NCBI GenBank assembly: GCA_001013295.1
Contig: LAZY01000011.1
Span: 52,085-116,084 of the forward strand
Direction: 5' to 3'
DNA length: 64,000 nt
From: Chryseobacterium indologenes
Lineage (GTDB): Bacteria; Bacteroidota; Bacteroidia; Flavobacteriales; Weeksellaceae
Shown: positions 8,392 to 17,730 of the stretch, piece by piece
How positions within the stretch are numbered: the first letter of the stretch is position 1
Layout: every line of letters starts with the position of its first letter
The notes under the pieces: generated by a model
The model's input: only the letters and a program-made list of their open reading frames with translations
What the model was told of the DNA's origin: nothing
The model's database searches: none
Made by a program: the position numbers and the translations under genes

Positions 8392-9225
8392 TTATTGCAA
8401 TCTTTTTAATTTCTCAGGATCTACAATAGAGTAGATCTCACGGATCATTCCGTGGGCATCAATATCCAGAATGTGACAATTGTAAATACGGTCTCCCTGC
8501 CAGAAGCAGATTGCAGGCTGATGATTGAACGTATGGAAACTAAAAGGTTTGCTGCCCAAAAACTGCAGTTGTACGTAGGCCAGAAGTTGTGCTGTAGCCA
8601 ATTTTCCAACTTCCACTGCTTTGATGACACGAATCCGCTTACCTCCGTCTGCAGAAAGTCTGATGTCATCAATAAGAAGTTCCTCAATCTTGGGAATATT
8701 TCCATCACTTAATGCTTGCTGATACTGCTGAAGAATATGGGTGTCAGCAGATATATTAACATGATCAGGACTGTATGGTATATTCTGCAGTTGTTTACCG
8801 GCACGGCTCAGCAATTTACGGGAGTTTTCTACTGAAATATCAAGGACTTCCGAAATCTCCTGATGGGAATAATCAAAGGCTTCTTTGAGAATATACACGG
8901 CACGTTCCCTTGCAGTCAGCTTTTCTAAAAGAACCAGCAGGGTATAGCGAGCCGTCTGTTCCCTGATCAGTTTATTTTCTGCATTATCAAAAGAAAGAGG
9001 TTCAGGAAGCCACTCTCCATAGATCATCTTTTTGCTGTGTCTGTTTTTTAAATTAATAGCACGATTAATGGTGCTTTTGATCAGAAAATTGGTTTCATTT
9101 CTGATCTCAGACTTATCCAAAGAAATATATTTTTCTATAACATCCTGTACCAGATCCTGAGAATCTTCATAGGATCCGGTAATATTATAGGCATAGGTAA
9201 GCAGCCTGCTGTAATTTTCCTGCAT
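8392..9225 (-). CDS. ECF41-family RNA polymerase sigma factor with fused SnoaL-like regulatory domain
   Basis: Extracytoplasmic-function sigma factor, 277 aa. Region 2 spans ~1-65 (SYEDSQDLVQDVIEKY), region 4 ~95-150 (LTARERAVYILKEAFDYSHQEIS), and ~160-277 is a SnoaL/NTF2-like extension. The hallmarks of group ECF41 are present: WLPEP at 72-76 in the linker, ADGGK at 192-196 (DGGGK motif) and DPEKL at 269-273 (NPDKL-like C-terminal motif). In this group the fused domain replaces an anti-sigma factor. No anti-sigma gene is nearby, and the adjacent oxidoreductase is the usual type of target. The start at 9225 is fixed by the promoter spacing. Confidence 0.9.
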   Translation of the reverse strand: MQENYSRLLTYAYNITGSYEDSQDLVQDVIEKYISLDKSEIRNETNFLIKSTINRAINLKNRHSKKMIYGEWLPEPLSFDNAENKLIREQTARYTLLVLLEKLTARERAVYILKEAFDYSHQEISEVLDISVENSRKLLSRAGKQLQNIPYSPDHVNISADTHILQQYQQALSDGNIPKIEELLIDDIRLSADGGKRIRVIKAVEVGKLATAQLLAYVQLQFLGSKPFSFHTFNHQPAICFWQGDRIYNCHILDIDAHGMIREIYSIVDPEKLKRLQ

Positions 9226-9240
9226 GACATTTGTTTTTAA

Positions 9241-9267
9241 GACAAACTTAGTGAAGAAAGTGTGACA
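9241..9267 (-). promoter_or_regulatory. ECF41-type promoter of the sigma gene: TGTCACA-N16-TGTC
   Basis: On the minus strand TGTCACA (9267-9261) precedes TGTC (9244-9241) by 16 bases, then 15 bases to the ATG at 9225. It matches the ECF41 -35 consensus perfectly and the -10 CGTC in three of four positions, implying autoregulation. The predicted leader is under 10 bases, close to leaderless. Confidence 0.65.
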
Positions 9268-9275
9268 ATTTTGTT

Positions 9276-9343
<68 letters not shown>

Positions 9344-9383
9344 GGCTGTCATTAAATATCTTTTTGTGTATGTATCAATAGGG

Positions 9384-9433
9384 TGGGCTTTAGCCCATCT
9401 TCTTTTAAAGATAATTCCATTGGCTTCAGCCAA
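9384..9433. repeat. Pair of small REP-like hairpins (TGGGCT-TT-AGCCCA and TTGGCT-TC-AGCCAA)
   Basis: Two hairpins with 6-bp perfect arms and 2-base loops lie at 9384-9397 and 9420-9433, 22 bases apart, both of the form GGCT-NN-AGCC. Such paired GGCTNNAGCC palindromes resemble REP/BIME-type repeats, but there is no RAYT transposase in the window. They sit between the sigma gene promoter region and the gene at 9526. Confidence 0.55.
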
Positions 9434-9525
9434 AACTTAAAATTCTATAGTATTGCAGCGTGTCTTTAAAATAATTTTTCCCAATTTGCAGCAAGAAAAT
9501 ACCCAATATCAATAATATTAATAGT

Positions 9526-10125
9526 ATGAACTCATTCCCGAAAATTCTATCAGACGAAAAGGCCAAGCAAAAGCATCCTGATTTTAGAAAAGCATTATTT
9601 GATCTTAATCCCAATAATATTACTGCTGAAAACGCTCATCATCTGGTTCGGATTTATACCGATACCAAAGAAATCTCTTATCGGAATAAGATCTTAAAAC
9701 TACTTTATGATCATACAGATCCGGAACTACAGTCATTCTTTGAAATGGCCTATAAAAAAGAAAGATACCTTGATATGAAAATCTATGCTTTACGTGGATT
9801 AGCCCGGTTTTCTAATGAAAAGGAAATTGAAAAACTGGTCAGCAAGTTTAAAATAACTTTAGCAAAACGTGAAGAAATAACCCCTTACAACTACCAGGAA
9901 TATGAACTGCTGAGAGGGAATAATGCCTTACCGTTTCTGGTCGAAAAATATGATTATAAGTGTTTCAAAGATTTGCTGGATCAGGTGAATGAACAATATG
10001 AAAGAATGCCGAAAGCTTTTAAAGGACACATAACAACCGATGAATCCGGAGAGATTATCTGTCTGAGAACCGCTGGGGAAAGCTCAAAGATGGTCAGGGA
10101 TTTTTTTGATCAGCATAAAATATAA
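9526..10125 (+). CDS. Alpha-helical hypothetical protein (199 aa), HEAT-like
   Basis: Soluble, charged protein without signal peptide. Residues ~45-115 form repeated amphipathic helices (NKILKLLYDHTDPELQSFF, then LDMKIYALRGLARFSNEKEI) that read like two or three HEAT-type repeats. The remainder is mixed alpha/beta. The ATG at 9526 follows an A-rich tract, and the frame is terminated by TAA directly against a strong hairpin. It is an isolated single-gene unit. I do not recognise a characterised family; small HEAT-like proteins of this kind are sometimes toxin-immunity proteins, but nothing nearby supports that. Confidence 0.65.
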   Translation: MNSFPKILSDEKAKQKHPDFRKALFDLNPNNITAENAHHLVRIYTDTKEISYRNKILKLLYDHTDPELQSFFEMAYKKERYLDMKIYALRGLARFSNEKEIEKLVSKFKITLAKREEITPYNYQEYELLRGNNALPFLVEKYDYKCFKDLLDQVNEQYERMPKAFKGHITTDESGEIICLRTAGESSKMVRDFFDQHKI

Positions 10126-10154
10126 AACCGCATTGAAATTTTTTCAATGCGGTT
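10126..10154. terminator. Bidirectional terminator hairpin
   Basis: AACCGCATTG at 10126-10135 and CAATGCGGTT at 10145-10154 form a perfect 10-bp stem with an AAATTTTTT loop between the convergent genes ending at 10125 and 10195. Confidence 0.8.
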
Positions 10155-10194
10155 CATGATAGTCAGTCAGTTTTAATGAAGTGCAGATCCTGTT

Positions 10195-13100
10195 TTAGTC
10201 GTTATCGACTCTAATCCATTTTCCATTTTCTATCCCTTCATAGAAGTGATCATTATGATAAATGACCGCTCCCTGAATATGAGTTTTATTCGCCGGAAGA
10301 GTCAGTGTTTCAGGCAAAGCATTGGTATTGCGAATTATGAATACATCATTTTCTTCTTTCACTACAATTCCCGTTCCCGAAATAAGCCTTGTGACTCCAG
10401 TATCGGCAGGAGGGTTTGATACCGCTGTAGGGCTAAGCTCAGAAAGACGTCTTGCTCCCATGGAAGCTGTACAGCCTCTCAGAACATTATCCATAAGCAT
10501 CATAACGCCGGGAGTAGGACATTCCGGGTTGATGTTGATGATAATCTCTTTATTGCTGATGACCACAGGACAGGCATTTCCGCTGGCAAACCTGATTCCT
10601 TTGAGACGGTAAACAAATGTTCCGGTCTGGTTTTTAGAATGCAGAATTGTTGCTTCACCATTAGCTGCAGAGGCAATATCCTGATCCGGGCCATTATTGA
10701 TACTGTAGGTGAAAATATAGTTTTGTGCAAGCGAACCTTTAAATTTCACCTGTATATCACCGGTGGCCTGTTTTACAGCACTTGTCACAGAAGAAGAAGT
10801 GTTGTCAGCAGGCAACGCAATAGATGAAATTGTAAAATCTTCTGTAATGTTACATCCATCCTGACTATAGGTCACATTTACCCTGTACGTTCCAGGCTGT
10901 GTGAAAGTAACCATACGGCCAGTGCTGATGGTTCCCTGATTCGGAGTATTGGTTTTGGTCCATGTATAAGATGCATTGGTGTCTGTCCCAAACAGGGTAG
11001 AAGCATCGTACGTTTTGGGAAACTCAGAAGCACAAAGAGTCTTGTTTCCTCCAAAACCAGCTGCCTGTACATTCGTAGGAACAATGGTCAGATTGTTGGT
11101 ATTTCCCAGATCCTGGCTGTTTCCAAAAGCACTTACGGAGCGGGAGAAATTCATATCTCTGATGGAAGCATAGAACATGGTATAGGCTGCCGTTGGATCC
11201 AGGTTAATCGTGTTCTGACCTGCTGAGGATCTGATAACGGAAATTCTGTTACATGGCGTTCCTGTCATAAAGAGATTTTCAGTTACCGTCTGATTATTCT
11301 CAATTTGGTAAGATCCCGGATTGAAATACAGCGTTTTGTATTTTCCGGCTGAGGTCAGTGTACTTACAGAACTGCCGGTAGTACTTCCCAGGAAAGTTAG
11401 TTTATTGAAGTTCCAGATTTTAGTTCCGGTATTTACAGTTCCGTCTTTCCATATGGTAAGATCCCCAAAGTTGAAGGCGTCTGGTGCATTGGCAGTAAGG
11501 TAACCTATATCTGCTTTTACTTCAGCGGTATTCAATGTAAGTGAATTGTTTCCGGAATTAATGTAAAAATAAGGACTATAAAAACCATAAAAAGGAAGTG
11601 ACGCCATATAATAATTAGCCGTTCCTGCACTGTTCGTTCTGGTTCCCGCAATCACAGACTGTCCGAAATCCAAAACCGGATTGTTATTGATCGTCTGATT
11701 CCAGCTGAAATTAAGTAAAGTAATAGGGTGGCTGTTGGTTTTAAAGCCTGCCGCATTATTAAAATTAAGATCACCCTGGTAAGCACTTTTCAGTTCGAAA
11801 TAATCCTGAGCATTGATATTAAGATGAATATAGGCCCCCTTAGTATCAATATAACGCGTCTGTCCGGCTGAAGTTCCCTGAGCCATAATGATATTTCTGG
11901 TAAGCCCATAGCTGTTCAGCGGAATAATGATTTTCAGATTACTTTGTAAAGTAAGATTTCCATATACTGTCAGATAATAAGGATTACCGCCATCAGTACC
12001 AAAATCCATTACAGGTTGGCCAGGAGCATTATTAAAAGTAATATTGTTGGCCTTTGAAAGGTTGACTCCTTTAATGATAATTTTATTCAGAGCAGACGTA
12101 AAGCCGGAGTTCTGATCAAAGAAGACATTATCCACAGACGTTGGAATATCACAATTGGTAAGGGCAGTTCCCCCTGAGCTCATCGACCAGTGTTGAGGGT
12201 CTCTCCATTCTCCCTGTCCGCCGATCCAGTAAAGATTTCTTGGAGCAGAAGTTGTGGTATCCGGAAAACTGATGCCTGTATTACCTCCAAGATCTGTACC
12301 TTTTGATGCGGTATAGGTTTGTCCACCTGAAGAAGTAATTGCTTTAAACTGTACTCTGTCTATGGTATAGCCGGAAGGGTTGATACTGTAATTTGGAAGT
12401 ACAAGCGTTTTAGGCTGAGCATTTGAAGAGGCAAAAGTCAGTCTGTCTATACAATCCCCCAGCATGATGAGTGATTGGTTTACCTGGAAATTAGCATCTA
12501 AGGCAACGTAATTATTATTTTCGATGGTAAGATTATTCACATTCATTGCCGCTTTAAAGACCACTGAAGGACTGGTTTTGTCAAGCCTTGAAACAGTTGC
12601 AGAGCGGATAATAAAGGTATTGATCATTCCCCCTGGAAAGTTGAAAGCAATAGGCTGCTCACTTCCTAATCCTGAGGTATTGGTAAATTCTATTTTTTCG
12701 AAATAATGATTCAGGTTGTTGAATATTATATCATTTCCGGCGCTGGTATATCCTTTAGCAAGTTTTAAAACACTGTTCGCAGTATTGGTTACCGGCAATG
12801 TAGTATTGATCGTAATTCCTGTATTCACAGAAAGATCAGCATTATCCATCAGCAGCTGTGTTCCGTTCAAAGTCATGGAATTGAGGGTGATGACCGTACC
12901 GCTTATATCCAGTATATTTCCTGCAATATTACTTTGATTGATAACAGAATTGACAAGATCATACTGAGTGGTACCCCTGTTGATTTTCCATCTGGCATTT
13001 CCTGCAAAATTAAATACAGAAGTTGCTCCGTTGGGCGTTATATTTTTAAGACTACCTGAAGGTTTGTTGGCATTAACGAAATTAAACCCGCTAAAATATC

Positions 13101-15852
13101 CGGCATCATAATATCCGGGATGCAGAATCATATTTCCGTTAACAGATATTTTGTAATAATTGCCATATCCTGCAAAAAGAGACTTTGTATTCGCGGCAAG
13201 GCCAGTGAATGTAATATCATTTACAGCAACATCATTGGTAAGGGTTATCGATGTAATGTTTCCGACCGAGAACCCTGAATACTGATCAAAAAATACATTA
13301 TCATTTATTGTAGGAAGACCACAATTGGAAGCTAGTCTTGTACTTGATGAATCCAGAGACCAGTGGCTAAGATCATTCCAGTTGCCGTTACCGCCTTTCC
13401 AATAGAAATTCTTAGGAGCAGGAATGGTGAAATTGATTCCGGAATTGTTTCCGCCATCAATAGAATTACTGGCGTTTACAGGCTTAGAACCTGCAACAGG
13501 AGTTACATATCCGGCATTGATTCCTGTAATGTTCATACGGTTCAGCTCAATAAAACCGGTTCCGTTAATGTTGTTTCCTAAGGTAAGATTATTTCCTCCC
13601 TGGCCTGTAAAATTAAGAACCAGATCACAATCTGCCCTATTATAAACAAAACTGTCCGTTACAATCAGTTTTGTAAAAGAATCAAGCATGACAATATTAG
13701 AATCCGTATTAATCGCAACATTACTAGCTTCATTGGTAAAGTAAAATCTGAGATCCCCTGCATTTACCTGGAACGTTCCGGTATTCATAAATTGTATATC
13801 ACCTATAGCAGTTCCTTCCTTATAAACTTTGCCAAAAAAGTGATTGATATTTCCAAGGTTATTGTAGCGTCCGTTATAACTTACGGTATATACCGTGGAA
13901 TTGGGAGCATTGATAGTTTGCTTAGTGTTTATATTTAATGTTGTGGCACGCAGTAAAGCATTGTCGATACTGAAGCTGTTACCTCCCAGCCAGAATTCAC
14001 CTGCTTTTATTTTTCTTCCGTCTGCAAAAAAATTACCTGTCAACGCATTATTGTCGAAGTTGAGCGTTGCTGAAACCTCAAGATCATAAGGGGTAGGAGT
14101 ACTGGATGACAACAAGTAAAAATTATCATTTCCGGAGACAGCCAGTTGATAGATCTTCTGCCCTTCAAAATTCATGTATCGGTTGGTGACAGGATCATTG
14201 GCCGCATATTTCAGTATATTGAATGTCGTATTAGTTCCCATTACCATATCTTTCTGGAGATAAAGATTCCCATATAGGTTGGCTGTAGCATTGAAAACCG
14301 GATTAGAAGGAGCATTGCTCCAGTTCATGTTCCGTGCCGAAACCCCTGCGGTACCATTAACGGTATTATTTCCCGGAGTAAAACCGGAATCCGCATTAAA
14401 GATCACATCATCATACATTGTAGGAGTACAGTTGGAAGAAGGTCCTCCCGAAGTGAATGCCCAGTGGGCAGGATCATTCCAGCTTCCGCCGCCGCCTATC
14501 CAATAATATGTTTTCGAAGTGATTCCGGGATATGTAATATTACCCGTATTGTTTCCACCATTTATTCCTGCAGTTACAGATGCTCCGCCAGTAAGTCTCA
14601 CGTTAGCAAGATTATATCCTGTAAAAGAGGCGACTCCATTTCCGTTAATAGACGAAGGTATAATAAGATTAACAGGGTAGGTAGCATCTGCTCCCCCGAA
14701 TTTTGGAACGGCACCATTACAGGGAGTATTGGTAGTAAGGGTTTGGTTGACCTGGAAATAATTAGGAGCAGGGTTAGGACTTTGACGGAAATTATACAGT
14801 GCACCGTTAAGGATAAGATGATTAACATCAAACTGTTGGGCTCTGAAGATGTTGTTTCCTTTACCTAAGGTCAGTTTATTGATTTCATAGCGTGTTCCTG
14901 AGAGATCAACGGTTCCGTCACCTGCTACCATATCATTGGCTTTAAATAAATTGGCCGTAATGGAATAAGCATACACGTTGATCTTGTTGATTACAAATTC
15001 GTTTCCGCCGATGCTGCAGCCTGTGGTTCCTGTTCCTAAAATTTCATCAACTTTCAGGAAATTTTCCCCGGTTATTTGCATATATCCCGCAATAGCAGGC
15101 AGTACGATCTTTTTTATATCCTGTGTAGTCTGAACAATAAGGTTCGAATAAGATAGTGTGGCCTGCGTAAGATTGGCTGAAGCATTAAGGGTAGCAAAAT
15201 TACCAGCTAATGTTGAAGTTCCGATCTTAGAGGTCGTGGTAGAACTGTAAACAAATTGCTGAGAAGTGATATTTTTATTATCAGTATCGAGAAAAGCACT
15301 TTCGCTGACATTAAACTGAAAATAACCGTTGCTGGCAAAACTCTTTACCAGTTTGAAAGATCCATTCCCCTTAAGGTTGATAGAAGAGGTAGAATTGATG
15401 TAGACATAAGCCGGATCAATCAGGTTATCAGGAATATCGATCAGATTCGGGTTTGGATTGGAACTGTCAGCATAAAGGTTCATCGTCATATTATAAAGAG
15501 CACCTGCATTAGATTTCCATTTCAGATTTCCATAGATGTTGAAGATACTTCCTGCCGGGAAATTTACTTTTCCTGTAAAAGAATCATCAATGATAAAATC
15601 TTTACAGGTTGCGGTAGAGGGTATATTAAGGATGGTATTAGAACCACTTGCCGGAAATCCACTTCCTGCATTAAGGTATACATTATCATAGCGCGAAGGA
15701 ATGATGGTGGCAGCCTGGCCTGAAGAAGAACCGATACGCCAGTGGTTCAGATCCGTCCAGTTTCCTGCACCGCCTACCCAGTAATAATTGTTCTGGGCAA
15801 AAAAGCTCTTGCTGATCAGAAAGAGCAGTACGAGATATAATTTAAATTTCAT
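10195..15852 (-). CDS. Giant exported four-module repeat protein (1885 aa), putative adhesin or surface-fibre protein
   Basis: The largest gene of the window. A signal peptide (~1-20, ending FFAQ) leads into four modules, each opening with a YYWxGGxGxWxDxxHW motif at about residues 24, 447, 812 and 1204, followed by a cysteine-containing P(T/S)xxDNVxF(D/N)xxSGF segment. Between them lie long beta-rich stretches with many N, T, S and G residues, as in beta-helical surface proteins. Residues ~1590-1790 look like PKD/Ig-type domains (ASYTWTKTNTP, GTYRVNVTYSQDGC). The final ~100 residues end HFYEGIENGKWIRVDND. I see no type IX secretion C-terminal domain, which is odd for a flavobacterial adhesin. 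Function unproven. Confidence 0.75.
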   Translation of the reverse strand: MKFKLYLVLLFLISKSFFAQNNYYWVGGAGNWTDLNHWRIGSSSGQAATIIPSRYDNVYLNAGSGFPASGSNTILNIPSTATCKDFIIDDSFTGKVNFPAGSIFNIYGNLKWKSNAGALYNMTMNLYADSSNPNPNLIDIPDNLIDPAYVYINSTSSINLKGNGSFKLVKSFASNGYFQFNVSESAFLDTDNKNITSQQFVYSSTTTSKIGTSTLAGNFATLNASANLTQATLSYSNLIVQTTQDIKKIVLPAIAGYMQITGENFLKVDEILGTGTTGCSIGGNEFVINKINVYAYSITANLFKANDMVAGDGTVDLSGTRYEINKLTLGKGNNIFRAQQFDVNHLILNGALYNFRQSPNPAPNYFQVNQTLTTNTPCNGAVPKFGGADATYPVNLIIPSSINGNGVASFTGYNLANVRLTGGASVTAGINGGNNTGNITYPGITSKTYYWIGGGGSWNDPAHWAFTSGGPSSNCTPTMYDDVIFNADSGFTPGNNTVNGTAGVSARNMNWSNAPSNPVFNATANLYGNLYLQKDMVMGTNTTFNILKYAANDPVTNRYMNFEGQKIYQLAVSGNDNFYLLSSSTPTPYDLEVSATLNFDNNALTGNFFADGRKIKAGEFWLGGNSFSIDNALLRATTLNINTKQTINAPNSTVYTVSYNGRYNNLGNINHFFGKVYKEGTAIGDIQFMNTGTFQVNAGDLRFYFTNEASNVAINTDSNIVMLDSFTKLIVTDSFVYNRADCDLVLNFTGQGGNNLTLGNNINGTGFIELNRMNITGINAGYVTPVAGSKPVNASNSIDGGNNSGINFTIPAPKNFYWKGGNGNWNDLSHWSLDSSSTRLASNCGLPTINDNVFFDQYSGFSVGNITSITLTNDVAVNDITFTGLAANTKSLFAGYGNYYKISVNGNMILHPGYYDAGYFSGFNFVNANKPSGSLKNITPNGATSVFNFAGNARWKINRGTTQYDLVNSVINQSNIAGNILDISGTVITLNSMTLNGTQLLMDNADLSVNTGITINTTLPVTNTANSVLKLAKGYTSAGNDIIFNNLNHYFEKIEFTNTSGLGSEQPIAFNFPGGMINTFIIRSATVSRLDKTSPSVVFKAAMNVNNLTIENNNYVALDANFQVNQSLIMLGDCIDRLTFASSNAQPKTLVLPNYSINPSGYTIDRVQFKAITSSGGQTYTASKGTDLGGNTGISFPDTTTSAPRNLYWIGGQGEWRDPQHWSMSSGGTALTNCDIPTSVDNVFFDQNSGFTSALNKIIIKGVNLSKANNITFNNAPGQPVMDFGTDGGNPYYLTVYGNLTLQSNLKIIIPLNSYGLTRNIIMAQGTSAGQTRYIDTKGAYIHLNINAQDYFELKSAYQGDLNFNNAAGFKTNSHPITLLNFSWNQTINNNPVLDFGQSVIAGTRTNSAGTANYYMASLPFYGFYSPYFYINSGNNSLTLNTAEVKADIGYLTANAPDAFNFGDLTIWKDGTVNTGTKIWNFNKLTFLGSTTGSSVSTLTSAGKYKTLYFNPGSYQIENNQTVTENLFMTGTPCNRISVIRSSAGQNTINLDPTAAYTMFYASIRDMNFSRSVSAFGNSQDLGNTNNLTIVPTNVQAAGFGGNKTLCASEFPKTYDASTLFGTDTNASYTWTKTNTPNQGTISTGRMVTFTQPGTYRVNVTYSQDGCNITEDFTISSIALPADNTSSSVTSAVKQATGDIQVKFKGSLAQNYIFTYSINNGPDQDIASAANGEATILHSKNQTGTFVYRLKGIRFASGNACPVVISNKEIIININPECPTPGVMMLMDNVLRGCTASMGARRLSELSPTAVSNPPADTGVTRLISGTGIVVKEENDVFIIRNTNALPETLTLPANKTHIQGAVIYHNDHFYEGIENGKWIRVDND

Positions 15853-15951
15853 GTTATTTGAATTACAAAATTGATGATGGACTGAGATGAATTATCCCAG
15901 CTTTAGCTACACTGAATTCGGAATCAGAATATGATCCGGATTCCCGATCCG

Positions 15952-16809
15952 TTATTTCGTTTTTTTCAGCAGCTGTATCTCTTTCTGTAATTCGGTGATT
16001 TTTTTGTCCTGTTCCTGGACTGTTTGTAGCAATAAGGGAATCAGCTCATTGTAATTGACGGATTTATAACCTTCATTGTCTGTGCTGACAATATTGGGTA
16101 GTACTTTTTCCACTTCCTGAGCTACCAGACCATATTGGAGCTGTGCATTTCCGCCTTTCTTTTTTCCTTTTTCATTCCAGAAGTAAGAGACAGGTCTCAG
16201 TTTGCCCAGCACTTCTCCGGAAGATTGTATGGAGGTGATGTTTTGTTTCAGTCTTTCATCAGAATTATAGTCTATGGCACTAGCTTTTATCGTTCCTGCA
16301 ACATCAAGTTTTGCTGAGGCAGAGGGAGCTGTTCCAATCCCGACACTTCCATTTCCGGAAAAAACAAGGTTCTTACCGTTCAGATCTACATTTCTTGCAG
16401 CCAACGGAGTGGTAATGCTTCCGTCTGCTGTATAGATATTGGAGCTTACCATACTTTCCCAGCCATTCCCGTTCCAGAAATAGTAGCCGGGTTGGGTGAT
16501 TTTGGAGACTTTTGCAGTAGGAGAAGCGGGTACAGCAGTAGCGTAGATCATGAGAGATTCTGTACCGGGTTGTATACTGGCCGTCATGGTCTGGATCTGG
16601 TCACCTGTGAGGCGTGGGATCATCAGACCTTCTGCAGCAGATGTTCCGTCTGTTTTGGCGGTAATGTCTAATGTAGCTTTCGGATTGGGGGTGTTGATGC
16701 CTATTCTGCCGGCTTGAGAAAACATCAGTGAGCTGATAGAGATGCTTCCGATAAGGCATAGCCTGAATACTGCAGAATGTTCTTTCTGCAAGAAAATAGA
16801 GTTTTTCAT
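15952..16809 (-). CDS. S74 peptidase / tail-fibre chaperone-domain protein
   Basis: A 285-residue exported protein. A signal segment (~15-32) is followed by the GRIGINTPNPKATLDI phrase common to flavobacterial fibre-like proteins, then VGIGTAPSASAKLDVAGTIK, and a C-terminal intramolecular chaperone of endosialidase (S74) domain beginning at SDERLKQNI (~190). In phage spikes the S74 domain trimerises the fibre and cleaves itself off before this serine. A coiled coil (QEQDKKITELQKEIQLLKK) closes the protein. It lies 99 bases upstream of the giant repeat gene on the same strand, so the two may be one transcription unit. No phage genes are near. Confidence 0.85.
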   Translation of the reverse strand: MKNSIFLQKEHSAVFRLCLIGSISISSLMFSQAGRIGINTPNPKATLDITAKTDGTSAAEGLMIPRLTGDQIQTMTASIQPGTESLMIYATAVPASPTAKVSKITQPGYYFWNGNGWESMVSSNIYTADGSITTPLAARNVDLNGKNLVFSGNGSVGIGTAPSASAKLDVAGTIKASAIDYNSDERLKQNITSIQSSGEVLGKLRPVSYFWNEKGKKKGGNAQLQYGLVAQEVEKVLPNIVSTDNEGYKSVNYNELIPLLLQTVQEQDKKITELQKEIQLLKKTK

Positions 16810-16859
16810 AGTTTTTTTAATTGCTTTTTATACGGGTATATTAGAACTCTTCCTTAGTG

Positions 16860-17393
16860 TTAAGAAGATAAGAGTAGTTTTTTTACGACTGTTTTAGAAG
16901 TTTCGATTAATTCATTTGAGCGGTAGAGCTGGCTGGTCAGGATGCAACTCTCAAAGAGAAGATAGATATGATCTGATAAAACAGGGTCTTTAAGATCTTC
17001 CATAAAGGCATCTCTTAAAGTCTTCTTATGATTCCGGATCACATTGTGAATCTCTACCTTTTCATTAGGTATTTCAGATAATATATTCAGAAAGCTGCAC
17101 CCTCTGAAGTCTTCCTTTTCATTCATATAGATCAGAAAATCAAATGATTTCAAGAATTTTTCCTCAAGGGTCTTTGCTCCGGATATAAAACTTTCCAGCT
17201 CAGATACCCAATAAGCGTATCTTTTATCAAGAAATTCGATACACAGATCATCTTTTGACCTGAAGTGCTGGTAAAAGCTTGCCTTTGATACCTCAGCATC
17301 TTCAATGATCTGATTGATACCCGTGCTGTTATAGCCCTGTCTGTGGAACAGGATCATTGCGGTACTTAATATTCTTTCACGAGGCTTACGCAT
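16860..17393 (-). CDS. TetR/AcrR-family transcriptional regulator
   Basis: One-component repressor type, 177 aa. The N-terminal helix-turn-helix is clear: RERILSTAMILFHRQGYNSTGI..IIEDAEVSKASFYQHFRSKDDLC (residues 4-50). The ligand-binding half (~55-177) contains FRGCSFLNI, with a cysteine at a position that is common in this subfamily (TetR_C_6-like, AcuR/YxaF type). A candidate operator lies 38-51 bases upstream. The S74 gene starts 51 bases downstream of its stop on the same strand, so it could be the first gene of that unit. The ligand is unknown. Confidence 0.9.
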   Translation of the reverse strand: MRKPRERILSTAMILFHRQGYNSTGINQIIEDAEVSKASFYQHFRSKDDLCIEFLDKRYAYWVSELESFISGAKTLEEKFLKSFDFLIYMNEKEDFRGCSFLNILSEIPNEKVEIHNVIRNHKKTLRDAFMEDLKDPVLSDHIYLLFESCILTSQLYRSNELIETSKTVVKKLLLSS

Positions 17394-17730
17394 TGGTTAA
17401 ATGTTTTTTACAAATTTAAATAAAATATGAACAGACTGGTATGTTTGTTAATAAAATCTTAAAATAATAATTTATTTAAATAAAATCAATAAGGAAACAT
17501 CCTAAAATTTAGCTGCTGTTGGCCTCTTTTATAAAATAATTTCGAATAATTAATGGAAGAAATAAAAACGTAAGCCCAAAGAATTGAAGAATAAAACAGG
17601 GATTTAATTGTATTGATAAACAGGCTGTGATATTAATTGGGCAATTGTTGTCTTTACAGGTTTTCGGATAAAAGACGGTTTTCCGTTTATCCTTTATCTG
17701 AGCGGTTTTAAAACTAAAAAATAGGACAGA
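17394..17730. other. Gap between TetR gene and membrane-protein gene
   Basis: AT-rich and without a coding frame. Apart from the candidate operator it holds a hairpin at 17666-17692 (GGATAA and ACGG pairing with CCGT and TTATCC). The hairpin lies downstream of the gene ending at 17731 and may be its terminator, although the following T-run is weak. Confidence 0.5.
17431..17444. promoter_or_regulatory. Candidate TetR operator ACAGACTGGTATGT
   Basis: ACAGAC-TG-GTATGT is a near-palindrome (5 of 6 arm pairs), and the wider AACAGAC-N6-GTTTGTT is also symmetric in 6 of 7. GACNGGTC-like cores are typical of TetR operators. It lies upstream of the regulator start, consistent with autorepression. Confidence 0.4.

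Noticed and set aside
10195..15852. Phage or prophage tail-fibre origin for the giant/S74 genes
   Set aside because: No capsid, terminase, integrase or lysis genes are present, and both proteins have signal peptides.
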